Part shown: positions 16,442 to 24,601 of the stretch, one piece after another
Layout: every line of letters begins with the position of its first letter
Position numbering within the stretch: the stretch's first letter is position 1
From: CAKUFA01 sp963656345
Lineage (GTDB): Bacteria; Bacillota; Clostridia; Christensenellales; Aristaeellaceae
Reading direction: 5' to 3'
DNA: 33,903 bases
NCBI GenBank assembly: GCA_963656345.1
Contig: CAVKHY010000013.1
Coordinates: forward strand, 1-33,903
Program-made: the position numbers and the translations under genes
Notes under the pieces: generated by a model
Told to the model about the DNA's origin: nothing
Database searches by the model: none
The model's input: only the letters and a program-made list of their open reading frames with translations

Positions 16442-18157
16442 TTACGCATCGTAGTTCACGTTCCGGTTGGAAACCTTCATGGTAGCCGCCGTGCACACCA
16501 GCAGAATCAGGAAGAAAATCACGGACACGGCTGCCCCTCGGGCTGTGCGGAAGTCGGAGAAGGTCAGGTTGTAGATCCATTCCACCATCACGTTGGTGGC
16601 TGTGCCGGGGCCGCCCCCCGTCATTACGTCCACGCTTTGGAAGACCTTCATGCTGGCGATGAAGGTGGTCACAAACAGGAACAGGGTGGTGGGCGCCAGC
16701 AGGGGCAGGGTAATGAAGCGGAACTGCTGCACCCCGTCCGCACCGTCAATGGCGGCCGCCTCGTAATAGTCCTGAGGGATCCCCTTCATGGCGGAAAGGT
16801 AGATCATCATGGCATAGCCGACAACACGCCAAGCTGTCAGGATCAGCACGCCGGCCAGGGCAGTGGAGGCGTCAATGAGCCAGTGAGGGCCGGTGATGCC
16901 GAAGCGGGAAAGCACATAGTTCAGGATGCCTTCCACCTGATTGGCACCGCTGGCCGCCGGGCTGTAGAGAATCCACATGAAGACCACGGCACTGGTGGAT
17001 ACGGCAATGTACTTGGGCATGAACACGATGGAGCGCATCACGTTGAAGCCCTTGGACATGTGGTTGAACAGCAGCGCCAGCAGCACGCCGCCGGCCAGGG
17101 TAATCACCACTTCCCAGAAGGTGTAGGTGGCGGTGATCCGCAGGGACTCCCAGAAATACCGGGAACCGGACTGATTGAACAGCCAGTTGTAATTGCCGAA
17201 GCCGATGAAGGTTTGCTTGCCGGTGGTGAGGATGCCCATATCGGTGAAGGAGATGCGCACCAGGTCAATCACCGGGTAATACACAAACAGTAGGAAGAAA
17301 ATCAGCGCCGGTTCCACGCAGAACAGATCCTTCATTCGCTCCATGGGCTGCAGGCGAAGCATGATGCCGTTAAACAGCAGCACCAGCCCCAGCAGCAGGA
17401 TGATGATGGCATAGTTCATGATGTAGCTGAGCAGTGCCACGGGAATGGTGCCGCAGCTGGTCAGGTAATACGTACCGGCGGCAGGGATTTCATAGGTCAG
17501 GGGGGCGAGCGCACCTTCCACATGCCCGGCGGCAGGCGCAGTAGCAGAAGCCACGGCTTCGCCGTTTTTGCCGGAGTAGAGCACCAGATTCCTGGCTTCA
17601 TTTTCCAGGGAAGAAACAGCATACACGGTCAGGGTCGCAGGGGCTTCCACCGTCAGCTTCAGGCTGCGGTACTTGCTGGAGCCTGCGCCCCGAATTTTCA
17701 CGCTCTTGGTGGCCTGAGTGCCATTGTTCAGAGTAACGGGGTTCTCTTCCGTAATCACCAGATTCATATAATCTTTCGTGCCGGTGAACTGGAGACCGTC
17801 CCCCTTCAGGGCTTTCTTGCTTTCTCCCACGTCGAAGTCTTCGGCGCTGATGGCGCCGCTCTCCGTATCGGAGGCAAAGGAAGCCGCAAAGATGTGCACG
17901 CCGCTGTCTTCTCCGTTCAGGTCAAAGCAGCCGGAAACGGAAGACCCGGTGTCCGAGGCCACGTCCCGGGCAATGTACACCTGCTCCGCAAGGTCGGCAA
18001 ACACAGGCAGCTGCAAATCGCCTGCCAGATAACCCAAAACGCCGATGAGTAAAATCAGCGTGCCCAGCAGGATTAGGGCAATGCCCACCCGCTTTTGTCT
18101 GGGGGTAATCAGCCGTTTTTCTCTGGAAGATAAATCAATCACTTTGGCTTGTGCCAT
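16442..18157 (-). CDS. Sugar ABC permease, MalF-type, with extracytoplasmic domain
   Basis: A 571-residue protein in which a normal 300-residue MalF-like permease (from about residue 270: VEPALIFFLLFVYYPVIDLV, EAA loop EAAAIDGADGVQQFR) carries a large front part. Helix 1 is at 24-46. Residues 50-242 lie outside the membrane, of which 97-242 look like a beta-sandwich (IRGAGSSKYRSLKLTVEAP, LTVYAVSS, ARNLVLYSGKNGE, IPAAGTYYLTS). A second helix at 245-267 returns to the core. The beta part resembles modules I recall from secreted pectin-degrading enzymes, so it may bind sugar; that is recall without a search. The start codon ATG 18157 has a modest GAGGGTGAG site. Confidence 0.85.
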   Translation of the reverse strand: MAQAKVIDLSSREKRLITPRQKRVGIALILLGTLILLIGVLGYLAGDLQLPVFADLAEQVYIARDVASDTGSSVSGCFDLNGEDSGVHIFAASFASDTESGAISAEDFDVGESKKALKGDGLQFTGTKDYMNLVITEENPVTLNNGTQATKSVKIRGAGSSKYRSLKLTVEAPATLTVYAVSSLENEARNLVLYSGKNGEAVASATAPAAGHVEGALAPLTYEIPAAGTYYLTSCGTIPVALLSYIMNYAIIILLLGLVLLFNGIMLRLQPMERMKDLFCVEPALIFFLLFVYYPVIDLVRISFTDMGILTTGKQTFIGFGNYNWLFNQSGSRYFWESLRITATYTFWEVVITLAGGVLLALLFNHMSKGFNVMRSIVFMPKYIAVSTSAVVFMWILYSPAASGANQVEGILNYVLSRFGITGPHWLIDASTALAGVLILTAWRVVGYAMMIYLSAMKGIPQDYYEAAAIDGADGVQQFRFITLPLLAPTTLFLFVTTFIASMKVFQSVDVMTGGGPGTATNVMVEWIYNLTFSDFRTARGAAVSVIFFLILLVCTAATMKVSNRNVNYDA

Positions 18158-18204
18158 CCGTGCTCACCCTCATTGTGCATAAAATTCAGCATAAGATATA
18201 CGGG

Positions 18205-18240
18205 AAAACCGGGGCGGAGGATGTTGTCACTCCACCCCGG
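18205..18240 (-). terminator. Leaky terminator between binding protein and permeases
   Basis: On the minus strand an 11-bp stem with one U:G pair (18230-18240 with 18209-18219) is followed by TTTT (18208-18205). It stands between the binding-protein gene and the permease genes and would lower permease mRNA relative to the binding protein. Confidence 0.65.
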
Positions 18241-18262
18241 CGCAAGGCAGCTGAAGATTGGT

Positions 18263-19567
18263 TTATTGGTCGTTCAGGTTTTCCTGAATTTCCGTGGCCA
18301 AGGTGTCCAAGGTTTCCTGAATGGGGGCGTTGTCGTTGAAGATCGTAGCCAGGGCATCACGCCACAGGTTGGCGCAGGAGTCGTAAGCAGGGTTGGAGTT
18401 GCGGGGGTTGATCCACTTGGACATGGCAACGATGTCCTTCATGGCAGGCTTGCGCTCCAGGTAGTCGGCATATTCCGGCATTTCCTGCACGGAGGCACGG
18501 GTGGGGAAGTAGCCGGTCTTGTCTGCCCAGTACAGGTTGATTTCCGGGCTGGTGATGAACATCAGGAACTGCCATGCAGCGTTCTTTTCAGCCTGAGAAG
18601 CTGCAGAGGGAATCAGAATGGCGGAACCGCCCACTTCGCTCTTGAAGGTTTCGCCGTCGTTGCCGCCGGGCAGCCATGCCATGCCCACTTCGAAGGGATT
18701 CTCGCTGGCAGCCACGTTGGTCACGTAGGTATCGTACAGGGAAGAAGTGTGGAGCACGCTGAAGGCGCCGCCGTCCCAGAACAGCTGACGCATGTTGCTG
18801 CTGGCACCCTGACCATAAGCGTAGTAAGCATAGCCCTTGTCGATCCATTCCTTGATCTTGGCGGTGATTTCCACGCTCTTGGCGCTGTTGATGTCGGTGG
18901 TGCCGTCTTCGCACACGGTTTCAACGCCGTTGTTCTTGTAGAACATTTCGAAGTACCAGTAATCCCAGCCGGGGATCACGGTGCCGTACCGCTTGGTGGT
19001 GCCATCCTCGTTGAAGATGGTGGCCTTCTCCAGGAAAGCGTCCATTTCATCCAGGGTGGTGGGGATGGTAATGCCTTCCGCATCCGCAGCGGTCTTGTTG
19101 TAATACATGACCTGGGTGGAGATCAGGTAAGGCAGAGCGATCTGTTCATCGTCATAGCTGGTGGAAGCGATCAGGCCTTCGCCGAAGTCCGCAATGTCGT
19201 AATCATAGGCTTCGATGTAGGGATCCAGCACTTCGCACAGGCCGTCCTTGCCATAGCTGAAGGGATAGGATGTGTTGCAGGTTACCACGGCAGGCACGGT
19301 GCCTTCACCGGCGGTTGCCGCAGCGATGAACTGGGTGTTGATTTCCGTGTAGCTGCCGATGTACACGGGATTCACGGTAATGCCCATACCGTTTTCGCTG
19401 TTGAATTTATCCACCATGTAGTTGATGTACTCGTTGTACTGATCCTCGTGAGCGTGCCACCAGGTAATGGTGATGGGCTCCGTCACATCGTACTCCGTTG
19501 CTGCACTGGCGCTGATCATAGGCAGCAGCATCATGGCCGCCAACAGGATGGACAGGAACTTTTTCAT
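18263..19567 (-). CDS. ABC transporter sugar-binding protein (family 1)
   Basis: A 434-residue extracellular solute-binding protein. The start ATG 19567 has AAAGGAGG upstream and opens a signal peptide (MKKFLSILLAAMMLLPMISASAA). The mature N-terminus ITITWWHAHEDQYNEYI and the C-terminal TGYFPTRASV are typical of UgpB/MalE-like family 1 proteins that bind oligosaccharides or polyol phosphates. No Cys follows the signal peptide, so it lacks the lipid anchor usual for binding proteins of Gram-positive bacteria. It is the first gene of a three-gene operon with the enlarged permeases. The ligand cannot be read from sequence. Confidence 0.9.
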   Translation of the reverse strand: MKKFLSILLAAMMLLPMISASAATEYDVTEPITITWWHAHEDQYNEYINYMVDKFNSENGMGITVNPVYIGSYTEINTQFIAAATAGEGTVPAVVTCNTSYPFSYGKDGLCEVLDPYIEAYDYDIADFGEGLIASTSYDDEQIALPYLISTQVMYYNKTAADAEGITIPTTLDEMDAFLEKATIFNEDGTTKRYGTVIPGWDYWYFEMFYKNNGVETVCEDGTTDINSAKSVEITAKIKEWIDKGYAYYAYGQGASSNMRQLFWDGGAFSVLHTSSLYDTYVTNVAASENPFEVGMAWLPGGNDGETFKSEVGGSAILIPSAASQAEKNAAWQFLMFITSPEINLYWADKTGYFPTRASVQEMPEYADYLERKPAMKDIVAMSKWINPRNSNPAYDSCANLWRDALATIFNDNAPIQETLDTLATEIQENLNDQ

Positions 19568-19750
19568 GGTTTGTTTCCTCCTTTTTCCATTTGGTAACGT
19601 ACTGTATGCAAACGCCGCAGCGCTGCCACCGATCCCGTTTTCCACTCCCAGTGTACACAGGAAATGAAAAATCTACTGACGCAGGAATGTAAAATTCATG
19701 GAAAATTTTCTGCAAAACAGATTGCAGAAGGATGTTCTTTTCTATATCTT

Positions 19751-19779
19751 ATTTTAACAAATAATACATGAAACTTCAA
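19751..19779 (-). promoter_or_regulatory. Candidate promoter of the first ABC operon
   Basis: TTGAAG (19774-19779) and TAAAAT (19751-19756) on the minus strand are 17 bases apart in an A+T-rich stretch. The leader of about 180 bases contains an 8-bp hairpin (TTCTGCAA 19708-19715 with TTGCAGAA 19722-19729). The rest of 19568-19889 holds no gene. Confidence 0.45.
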
Positions 19780-19889
19780 GATGCCTGAGCACGAAAATGA
19801 AAATATTTATTGATAATTGCATAACAATCAAGAATCCTTGCGAAGAATTGTTGGAAATGGCGAACGATATCACGTTGCCGGTGCAGAGC

Positions 19890-19899
19890 NNNNNNNNNN
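19890..19899. other. Assembly gap (10 N)
   Basis: Ten undetermined bases. Their round number suggests a scaffold join of unknown true length. Any promoter of the gene at 19971, and the link between the two sides, should be treated with care. Confidence 0.95.
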
Positions 19900-19970
19900 A
19901 CGATTGCCTCTCGCATGGCGGGTTGTTAAAGTAAGCGCGACTTCAAAAACAGGTACGAGGAGGAGTTACC

Positions 19971-20840
19971 ATGCTGAAGTTTCGAAATGCCCATCCCGTT
20001 TGGTTTGGCATTATCATTGCTGCCCTGTTCACGCTCGCTGGAGCCGCTTTCGGTGCAGTGATTGCATTCCTGCCCATTTTTGAGGGTGAGGATCAGCTGA
20101 CAGAGTATGGACTGTCCCTCACGGTAGAGACTTTGATAGCCCTGGTGATGGTGCTGGTGCTTCGTCTGTTCCACCGCACCAATCTGCTCACCCGTCGGGG
20201 AAGCTCCTTTACCAACTGCCTGCTGGTAAGCATCGTTCCCCTGGCGCTGACAATTGCTTCCCTGGTCGCTCAGATCTCGGCGGCGATGGAGAGCAACAGC
20301 CAGTTCCAGCCTTTCGCTGTGATCGTTGTTTACATAGCAGCGATGCTGATGATTGGCATTGCTGAAGAGCTGATGGGTCGCGCACTGGTGGGCGAAACCC
20401 TACTGGAGCACTTCGGCACGGGCTCTCTGAGCAGCGTTTGGAAGGCGGCGGTGATCAGCGGTCTGATCTTCGGCCTGTTGCACCTGACCAACCTGATGTC
20501 CGTCAAGTCCGTGAAGGGCGTACTGATTCAGGCAGCCAGCGCCTTCACCGGCGGTCTCATGTATGCAGCTATTTACTACAGAACCGGCAACATTTGGGCC
20601 ACGGTGATTCTGCACGGCCTGAACGATATTGCCGCCGGTATCGGCGCCGGTATGTTTAACTATGAAACCGGCATGATGAGCAACGTTGAGGGTCTCGAAA
20701 GCGCTGACTGGATGATCGCACTGCTTCCTCTCCGGGAATTCCTGATTGCGCTTTTCCTCCTGCGGAAGGGTAAGCTGCCTCAGATTCAGCAGATCTGGTC
20801 GGATCTGATTCCTGTCGCGGCTTCCTGCGAAAAGGAATAA
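19971..20840 (+). CDS. CPBP-family intramembrane glutamic protease
   Basis: A 289-residue multi-pass membrane protein. The three CPBP (Rce1-like) motifs are present: EELMGR (E-E-x3-R), FGLLHLTN (F-x3-H), and HGLNDIAAG late in the protein. These supply the catalytic Glu and the His residues in the membrane. Eukaryotic relatives trim CAAX proteins; bacterial ones are linked to bacteriocin self-immunity or to cutting membrane peptides, but no peptide gene is visible nearby. GAGGAGG stands 8 bases before ATG 19971. It has its own strong terminator and no operon partner, at least on this side of the assembly gap. Confidence 0.9.
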   Translation: MLKFRNAHPVWFGIIIAALFTLAGAAFGAVIAFLPIFEGEDQLTEYGLSLTVETLIALVMVLVLRLFHRTNLLTRRGSSFTNCLLVSIVPLALTIASLVAQISAAMESNSQFQPFAVIVVYIAAMLMIGIAEELMGRALVGETLLEHFGTGSLSSVWKAAVISGLIFGLLHLTNLMSVKSVKGVLIQAASAFTGGLMYAAIYYRTGNIWATVILHGLNDIAAGIGAGMFNYETGMMSNVEGLESADWMIALLPLREFLIALFLLRKGKLPQIQQIWSDLIPVAASCEKE

Positions 20841-20859
20841 ACGAGATTGCCGTCATACA

Positions 20860-20896
20860 CAAATGCTCCGCCGCTTATATAGCGGCGGAGCATTTG
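20860..20896 (+). terminator. Strong terminator after the CPBP gene
   Basis: A perfect 16-bp stem (20860-20875 with 20881-20896) with a TATAT loop. The tail is T-poor (TATACC), but the stem is very stable. Confidence 0.7.
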
Positions 20897-20962
20897 TATA
20901 CCAACAAACCAGGGGCAGCATTGGAAAACTCGCCCTTCATGCCGTATTCCAATGGCGGCCTT

Positions 20963-21145
20963 TTATATCGCCCGTTTTCCGTTCACGTACATCTTGCCTG
21001 TCCCGCAGCGGATGACATTGGCAATGGGCATTGCGACAATTTCATAAAGATCATGCCGTACCTGAGCCTGCTGCCATGCATCCGTTAAGCTAACGAGGTT
21101 TTCTTTTAGCATATCACGATGCCCTTGAATGCCTTCGCCAACCAT
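20963..21145 (-). pseudogene. Fragment resembling the N-terminus of an ISAs1-family transposase
   Basis: A 60-codon open frame whose middle, LTDAWQQAQVRHDLYEIVAM, followed by PIANVI, resembles the start of ISAs1/H-repeat transposases, where a D-x-R-Q...V-x-H-x-L...I...VI-x-G pattern is typical. After about 45 residues the match stops, and no DDE core is present, so this is at best a remnant. An 8-bp inverted repeat, CATTGGAA 20919-20926 with TTCCAATG 20947-20954, lies just beyond its 3' end. The rest of the 390-base gap between the neighbouring genes shows nothing else besides the two terminators. Confidence 0.4.
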
Positions 21146-21230
21146 GCCGGAAACACTTCACGACGCTATCCGCGAATATTGTTCAGTTTCAGTCCTCCCG
21201 CACTCCATCCGCAAAATGGAGCACACAAAA

Positions 21231-21271
21231 ATCCCTGCGGCACGTTCCACCTGGAAGAGCACCGCAGGGAT
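21231..21271 (-). terminator. Terminator of the flavoprotein gene
   Basis: ATCCCTGCGG (21231-21240) pairs with CCGCAGGGAT (21262-21271), with an inner TTCCA/TGGAA stem. On the minus strand it is followed by TTTTTGTGTG. Confidence 0.8.
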
Positions 21272-21290
21272 GATTTTTACCTAAGCCTGA

Positions 21291-23057
21291 TTACTTGCCC
21301 AGCTTGGCGGCAATGACTTCAGCAGCCTTCTTGCCCCATACCAGGCAGTTGCCGTGACCCATGCCGCCGATGGAGTTGTGTCCACCGACGTTGGCCATGC
21401 CCACGATTTCACCGGCGATGTACACGCCTTCAATGACCAGACCGTCGCTGTTCAGCACTTCGCAGTCCTTGGTCATCATGGGGCCGCCGGAGGTAATCAT
21501 CACGTAAGGGACCGTCTTCACAGCATAGAAGGGGCCATTCTCCATGGCCACCAGCTGGGTGGTGCGGCCGAAGGGATCATTGCCGCTTGCGCAGCCGTCG
21601 TTGTAGGCCTTGATGGTTGCCGTGAAGGTATCCACAGGCAGACCCATCTGCTGTGCCAGATCTTCCACGGAGTCGGCCTTCCAGGCCAGTCCCTTTTCCA
21701 GCAGGGTTGCCATGTAGGTATCAAAGTCTTCCTTGACGCTGCCCCATGCGCCGGTGGAGAACACCTTGGCATCGGGAATCAGCATATCGGTGGTGAATAC
21801 CGTGTATACGATGTTGTGGGGAGCGTTTGCCCAGGTCTCGCTCTTCACATGGGAGTCTGCGCCGGTTTCGTCTGCCATGCGCTCACCCTCGGTGTTGATC
21901 CACAGAGCGCCGTTGGTGGCATTGAAGTAGCCGAAGGAACGGAAGTCGTCGCTGGTGGGAATGCCGCCGGCATAAGAGGTACAGAAGTCCATGTTGGTCA
22001 GGGGTGCGCCCAGTGCCTCCAGCCAGGCAAAGCCGTCGCCGGTGACGCAGGTGGGAGAGGTGGACAGCACGTTTTCGAAATTGTACTTCTTCAGCAGCTC
22101 TTCGCTTCCGCCGTAGCCGCCGGTGCACACCACCGTAGCAGGAGCCAGGAAGGTGGTCTCTGTGCCGTCGCTGAGGGTAGCCTTGCAGCCGATCACAGCG
22201 CCGTTGTCATCCGTCACCAGTCCGGTCACATAGGTGTTCAGCATCATATAGGCATTGGTGGAGAAGTACTTTTCCAGCTCGGCATACAGGGCGTCAACGA
22301 AAGCCCGGGCGCCGCCCTTGCCGGAGTAGTTACGAGCCACGTTCAGGGGCTGATAGACGCCGAAGTAGGGAGCCCGGTCGCCGAAGTCAGTGCCCAGGTC
22401 GTCCAGCCAGTCAACAGCAGCGCCGCTGATCTGGGAGAACTCACGGGCGATTTCCTCATTGAAGTTGCCTGCGCCGCCCAGACGGACGAAGTCGGCAAAG
22501 CAAAGGTCAGGATCGTCCTCGATGCCTGCCTCGGCCTGCATCCGGGTGCATGCGCCCAGCAGGGTGCCGCCTGCCACATTGGCAGAGCCGCCGTAGGTAG
22601 CAGCCTGATCCACAATCAGCACATTCAGTCCCAGCTCAGCAGCACGGGCAGCCGTGGTCAAGCCGGCCATGCCTGCGCCGATGACCAGAATGTCAGCCTG
22701 TTCAAAGGGCATGGTCTGTTCGGCAGCCGCATCGGGATTCAGGGCGTTCTTCACAGCTTCCATAATGCCCTTGGACGTGTAGGTTGCGCCGGTGGCAACG
22801 TCCACATCGGCGGAATTGGCGGCCACAATGGCTGCCGGAACCTGCTCAATGGCAGGATCGGAAACGCCGGCGGTTTCAGAATGTTCCAGTACCGTTACAT
22901 CGGTAATCACGCCGCCGCTGACGGTGACGGAAACTTTGATGTTGCCGTTCAGTCCGGCGCCGGTGCCCTCATAGACGCCGTCTGCTGTTTCTGCCAGTGC
23001 AGGAACGCAGCACACGACCATCATCAGGGCGAGGAGCAGAGAAAGAAATTTACGCAT
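21291..23057 (-). CDS. Exported FMN/FAD flavoprotein reductase (fumarate-reductase-like)
   Basis: A 588-residue protein with a signal peptide (MRKFLSLLLALMMVVCCVPALAE), so it works outside the cytoplasm. ATG 23057 follows GGAGG by 8 bases. Residues 27-106 are an FMN-binding domain with the flavinylation site TGATYT (Thr94 expected to carry FMN). From residue 120 comes the FAD-binding reductase domain (ADILVIGAGMAGL). Relatives reduce fumarate, urocanate or acrylates as terminal electron acceptors. Here the fumarate-binding Arg of ANRLGG is replaced (GGHNSIGGMGHGNC) and the His of HxTMGG by ITSGGP, so another acceptor is likely. FMN attachment would need an ApbE enzyme, and electrons a membrane donor; neither is in the window. 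Confidence 0.88.
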   Translation of the reverse strand: MRKFLSLLLALMMVVCCVPALAETADGVYEGTGAGLNGNIKVSVTVSGGVITDVTVLEHSETAGVSDPAIEQVPAAIVAANSADVDVATGATYTSKGIMEAVKNALNPDAAAEQTMPFEQADILVIGAGMAGLTTAARAAELGLNVLIVDQAATYGGSANVAGGTLLGACTRMQAEAGIEDDPDLCFADFVRLGGAGNFNEEIAREFSQISGAAVDWLDDLGTDFGDRAPYFGVYQPLNVARNYSGKGGARAFVDALYAELEKYFSTNAYMMLNTYVTGLVTDDNGAVIGCKATLSDGTETTFLAPATVVCTGGYGGSEELLKKYNFENVLSTSPTCVTGDGFAWLEALGAPLTNMDFCTSYAGGIPTSDDFRSFGYFNATNGALWINTEGERMADETGADSHVKSETWANAPHNIVYTVFTTDMLIPDAKVFSTGAWGSVKEDFDTYMATLLEKGLAWKADSVEDLAQQMGLPVDTFTATIKAYNDGCASGNDPFGRTTQLVAMENGPFYAVKTVPYVMITSGGPMMTKDCEVLNSDGLVIEGVYIAGEIVGMANVGGHNSIGGMGHGNCLVWGKKAAEVIAAKLGK

Positions 23058-23190
23058 GCAATCACCCTCCATACTTTTGCGGTGAACGATTTGCCTTTTG
23101 TCCACACCGCACCAGGAAACATGCCTTTTCCGCTGCTTTAGGTCAGTACGATGCCAGCAAGTATCATTTTTCGCCGCTTTCCATAATGAG

Positions 23191-23219
23191 AGTATAACCG
23201 TTGCAATCTTGTTTGTCAA
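23191..23219 (-). promoter_or_regulatory. Promoter of the flavoprotein gene
   Basis: A perfect TTGACA (23214-23219), 17 bases, and TATACT (23191-23196) on the minus strand. The leader of about 125 bases contains a 6-bp stem, GCGGTG 23079-23084 with CACCGC 23105-23110. The -35 box lies just past the terminator of the upstream operon. Confidence 0.8.
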
Positions 23220-23230
23220 GAGAATAACAA

Positions 23231-23268
23231 AGATGCGGTACGGCTTTTTCTCCAGCCGCACCGCATCT
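23231..23268 (-). terminator. Terminator of the GH95/GH140 operon
   Basis: AGATGCGGT-A-CGGCT (23231-23245) pairs with AGCCG-C-ACCGCATCT (23254-23268), interrupted by one mismatch, followed on the minus strand by TTTGTTATTCT. It sits 19 bases after the last stop codon of the operon. Confidence 0.75.
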
Positions 23269-23287
23269 CTCACGTATGAATCATGGC

Positions 23288-24601
23288 TTACTTCGCCAGC
23301 ACTACCAGCACCCAGTCATTGTCCTGAGTCAGCCGGGGGATAGGCTTTACTTCCGCCTGCTCTTGGCCGGTCAGGTCGGCAAAGTAGCTCCGCACGCCGC
23401 TGACGGGATCCATCCAGTAGGCATCCAGTTTTCTGCCCAGGTAAGGCTTCAGGTCAATGGTAAAGGCCTTGCCCAGGTAGTCGTAAGCGAAGAGGAAGTC
23501 CTCACCGGCGTATACGCTGACCCGCTCATATTGGGGCTTCTGCCCGGAAAGCAACAGCTCGTTGGCGGCGTGACCCTTCTGCCAATCCACGGATTCCATC
23601 AGCCGCCTAAGGATGCCCATTTCTCCGGAGCCTACGTGGTGCATGGCGTCCTTCCACACCTGCCGCACGCCGAAGGAGCCGGGCTTCAGGGAATTGCTGT
23701 ACATCTGCTGCACGCTGTTGTCGCCGTAGGTGTGCCCCATGGCTCCCTCAAATACGGACCAGTAGGCATAGCGACGCACATCCCATTCCCGCCAATAGGG
23801 CTGGGACAGGTCGTGAAGCCCCTGCAAGATCAGCTCATAGGAGGGTTCGCCGTCGACCGTGGGCTTGGGGGGATTCATGGCCAGATCCCGATCCACATAC
23901 CGCCAGTTGTCCTCACCGAAGTAAGTTTCCACATCCAGCCGGTTGTCATCCCATGCACCCAGGGTGTACTGGTCATACCGCCGATGACCGGACTGGAACA
24001 TGTTGAAGTCCAGCCAGGGCTCTTCGTGGAACCACAGGGAGGAGGACGTGCGTCCGAAGGGATGATAACCGATAAGCTTGTCCGGGGTCTTCTCCTTCAG
24101 CAGACGGCCTTCCTTGCAGTACAGGTCGTGATACTTGTCTCCACGAATGTCGCCGCCCAGCAGCCAAATCACGTTGGGATACTTGCCGAACCGCTTGGCC
24201 AGGAAGCTGACGTATGCATCAATATTCTCCTCGGTGATCAGGTCACTGTTGACTACACTGCCCCAGCAGGGAAGCAGCGCCATGTACAGGCCGCAGGCTT
24301 CCGCCACCTGCACAATTTTCTCCACGTGCTCCCAGTAAGCGGGCTCACGGGCGTCCACTTCGTTGGCGGCCAAGCTGGACTGTTTCATGTTGGGCAGCAT
24401 GTGAATCAGCACGGACTGAATCACAGTGAATCCCTTTTCTGCCCGGTTCTTCAGGAAAATTCGTGCCTCTTCATCCGTGGCCTGCTGACACAGCAGCCAT
24501 GCCGTGTCTGCCAGCCAGAAAAATGGCTTGTCTCCGTTGACTAAATGTCGATGATCTTCGGCAACCCTCAGGGTGCCGTATTCCCAAGGCTTCAACATCA
24601 T
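23288..24601 (-). CDS. GH140-like glycoside hydrolase (DUF4038, apiosidase-type)
   Basis: A 437-residue protein without a signal peptide, hence cytoplasmic. The DUF4038 TIM-barrel signatures are clear: PFFWLADTAWLL near the N-terminus, KGFTVIQ, WLLGGDIRGD, and WLDFNMFQSGHRRYD. The C-terminal 90 or so residues form the small beta domain usual for the family (YWMDPVSGVRSYF). The characterised member BT1012 of Bacteroides thetaiotaomicron, as I recall, is an endo-apiosidase acting on rhamnogalacturonan-II. Two ATGs stand in a row (24601 and 24598); spacing to AAGGAG favours the second slightly. The first ATG directly follows the TGA of the oxidoreductase gene, so translation is probably coupled. 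It is the last gene of the operon. Confidence 0.85.
   Translation of the reverse strand: MMLKPWEYGTLRVAEDHRHLVNGDKPFFWLADTAWLLCQQATDEEARIFLKNRAEKGFTVIQSVLIHMLPNMKQSSLAANEVDAREPAYWEHVEKIVQVAEACGLYMALLPCWGSVVNSDLITEENIDAYVSFLAKRFGKYPNVIWLLGGDIRGDKYHDLYCKEGRLLKEKTPDKLIGYHPFGRTSSSLWFHEEPWLDFNMFQSGHRRYDQYTLGAWDDNRLDVETYFGEDNWRYVDRDLAMNPPKPTVDGEPSYELILQGLHDLSQPYWREWDVRRYAYWSVFEGAMGHTYGDNSVQQMYSNSLKPGSFGVRQVWKDAMHHVGSGEMGILRRLMESVDWQKGHAANELLLSGQKPQYERVSVYAGEDFLFAYDYLGKAFTIDLKPYLGRKLDAYWMDPVSGVRSYFADLTGQEQAEVKPIPRLTQDNDWVLVVLAK

Noticed and set aside
15074..17293. Long plus-strand open frame (739 codons) opposite the permease genes
   Set aside because: Its product is a His/Gly/Gln-rich chain with no known pattern; it mirrors the two permease genes, whose families, ribosome sites and helices are clear.
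18149..19597. Plus-strand open frame opposite the first binding protein
   Set aside because: A shadow frame in G+C-rich DNA; the minus strand encodes a well-matched binding protein with signal peptide.
19817..20083. Open frame across the N run
   Set aside because: It crosses undetermined bases, overlaps the CPBP start in another frame and has no family resemblance.
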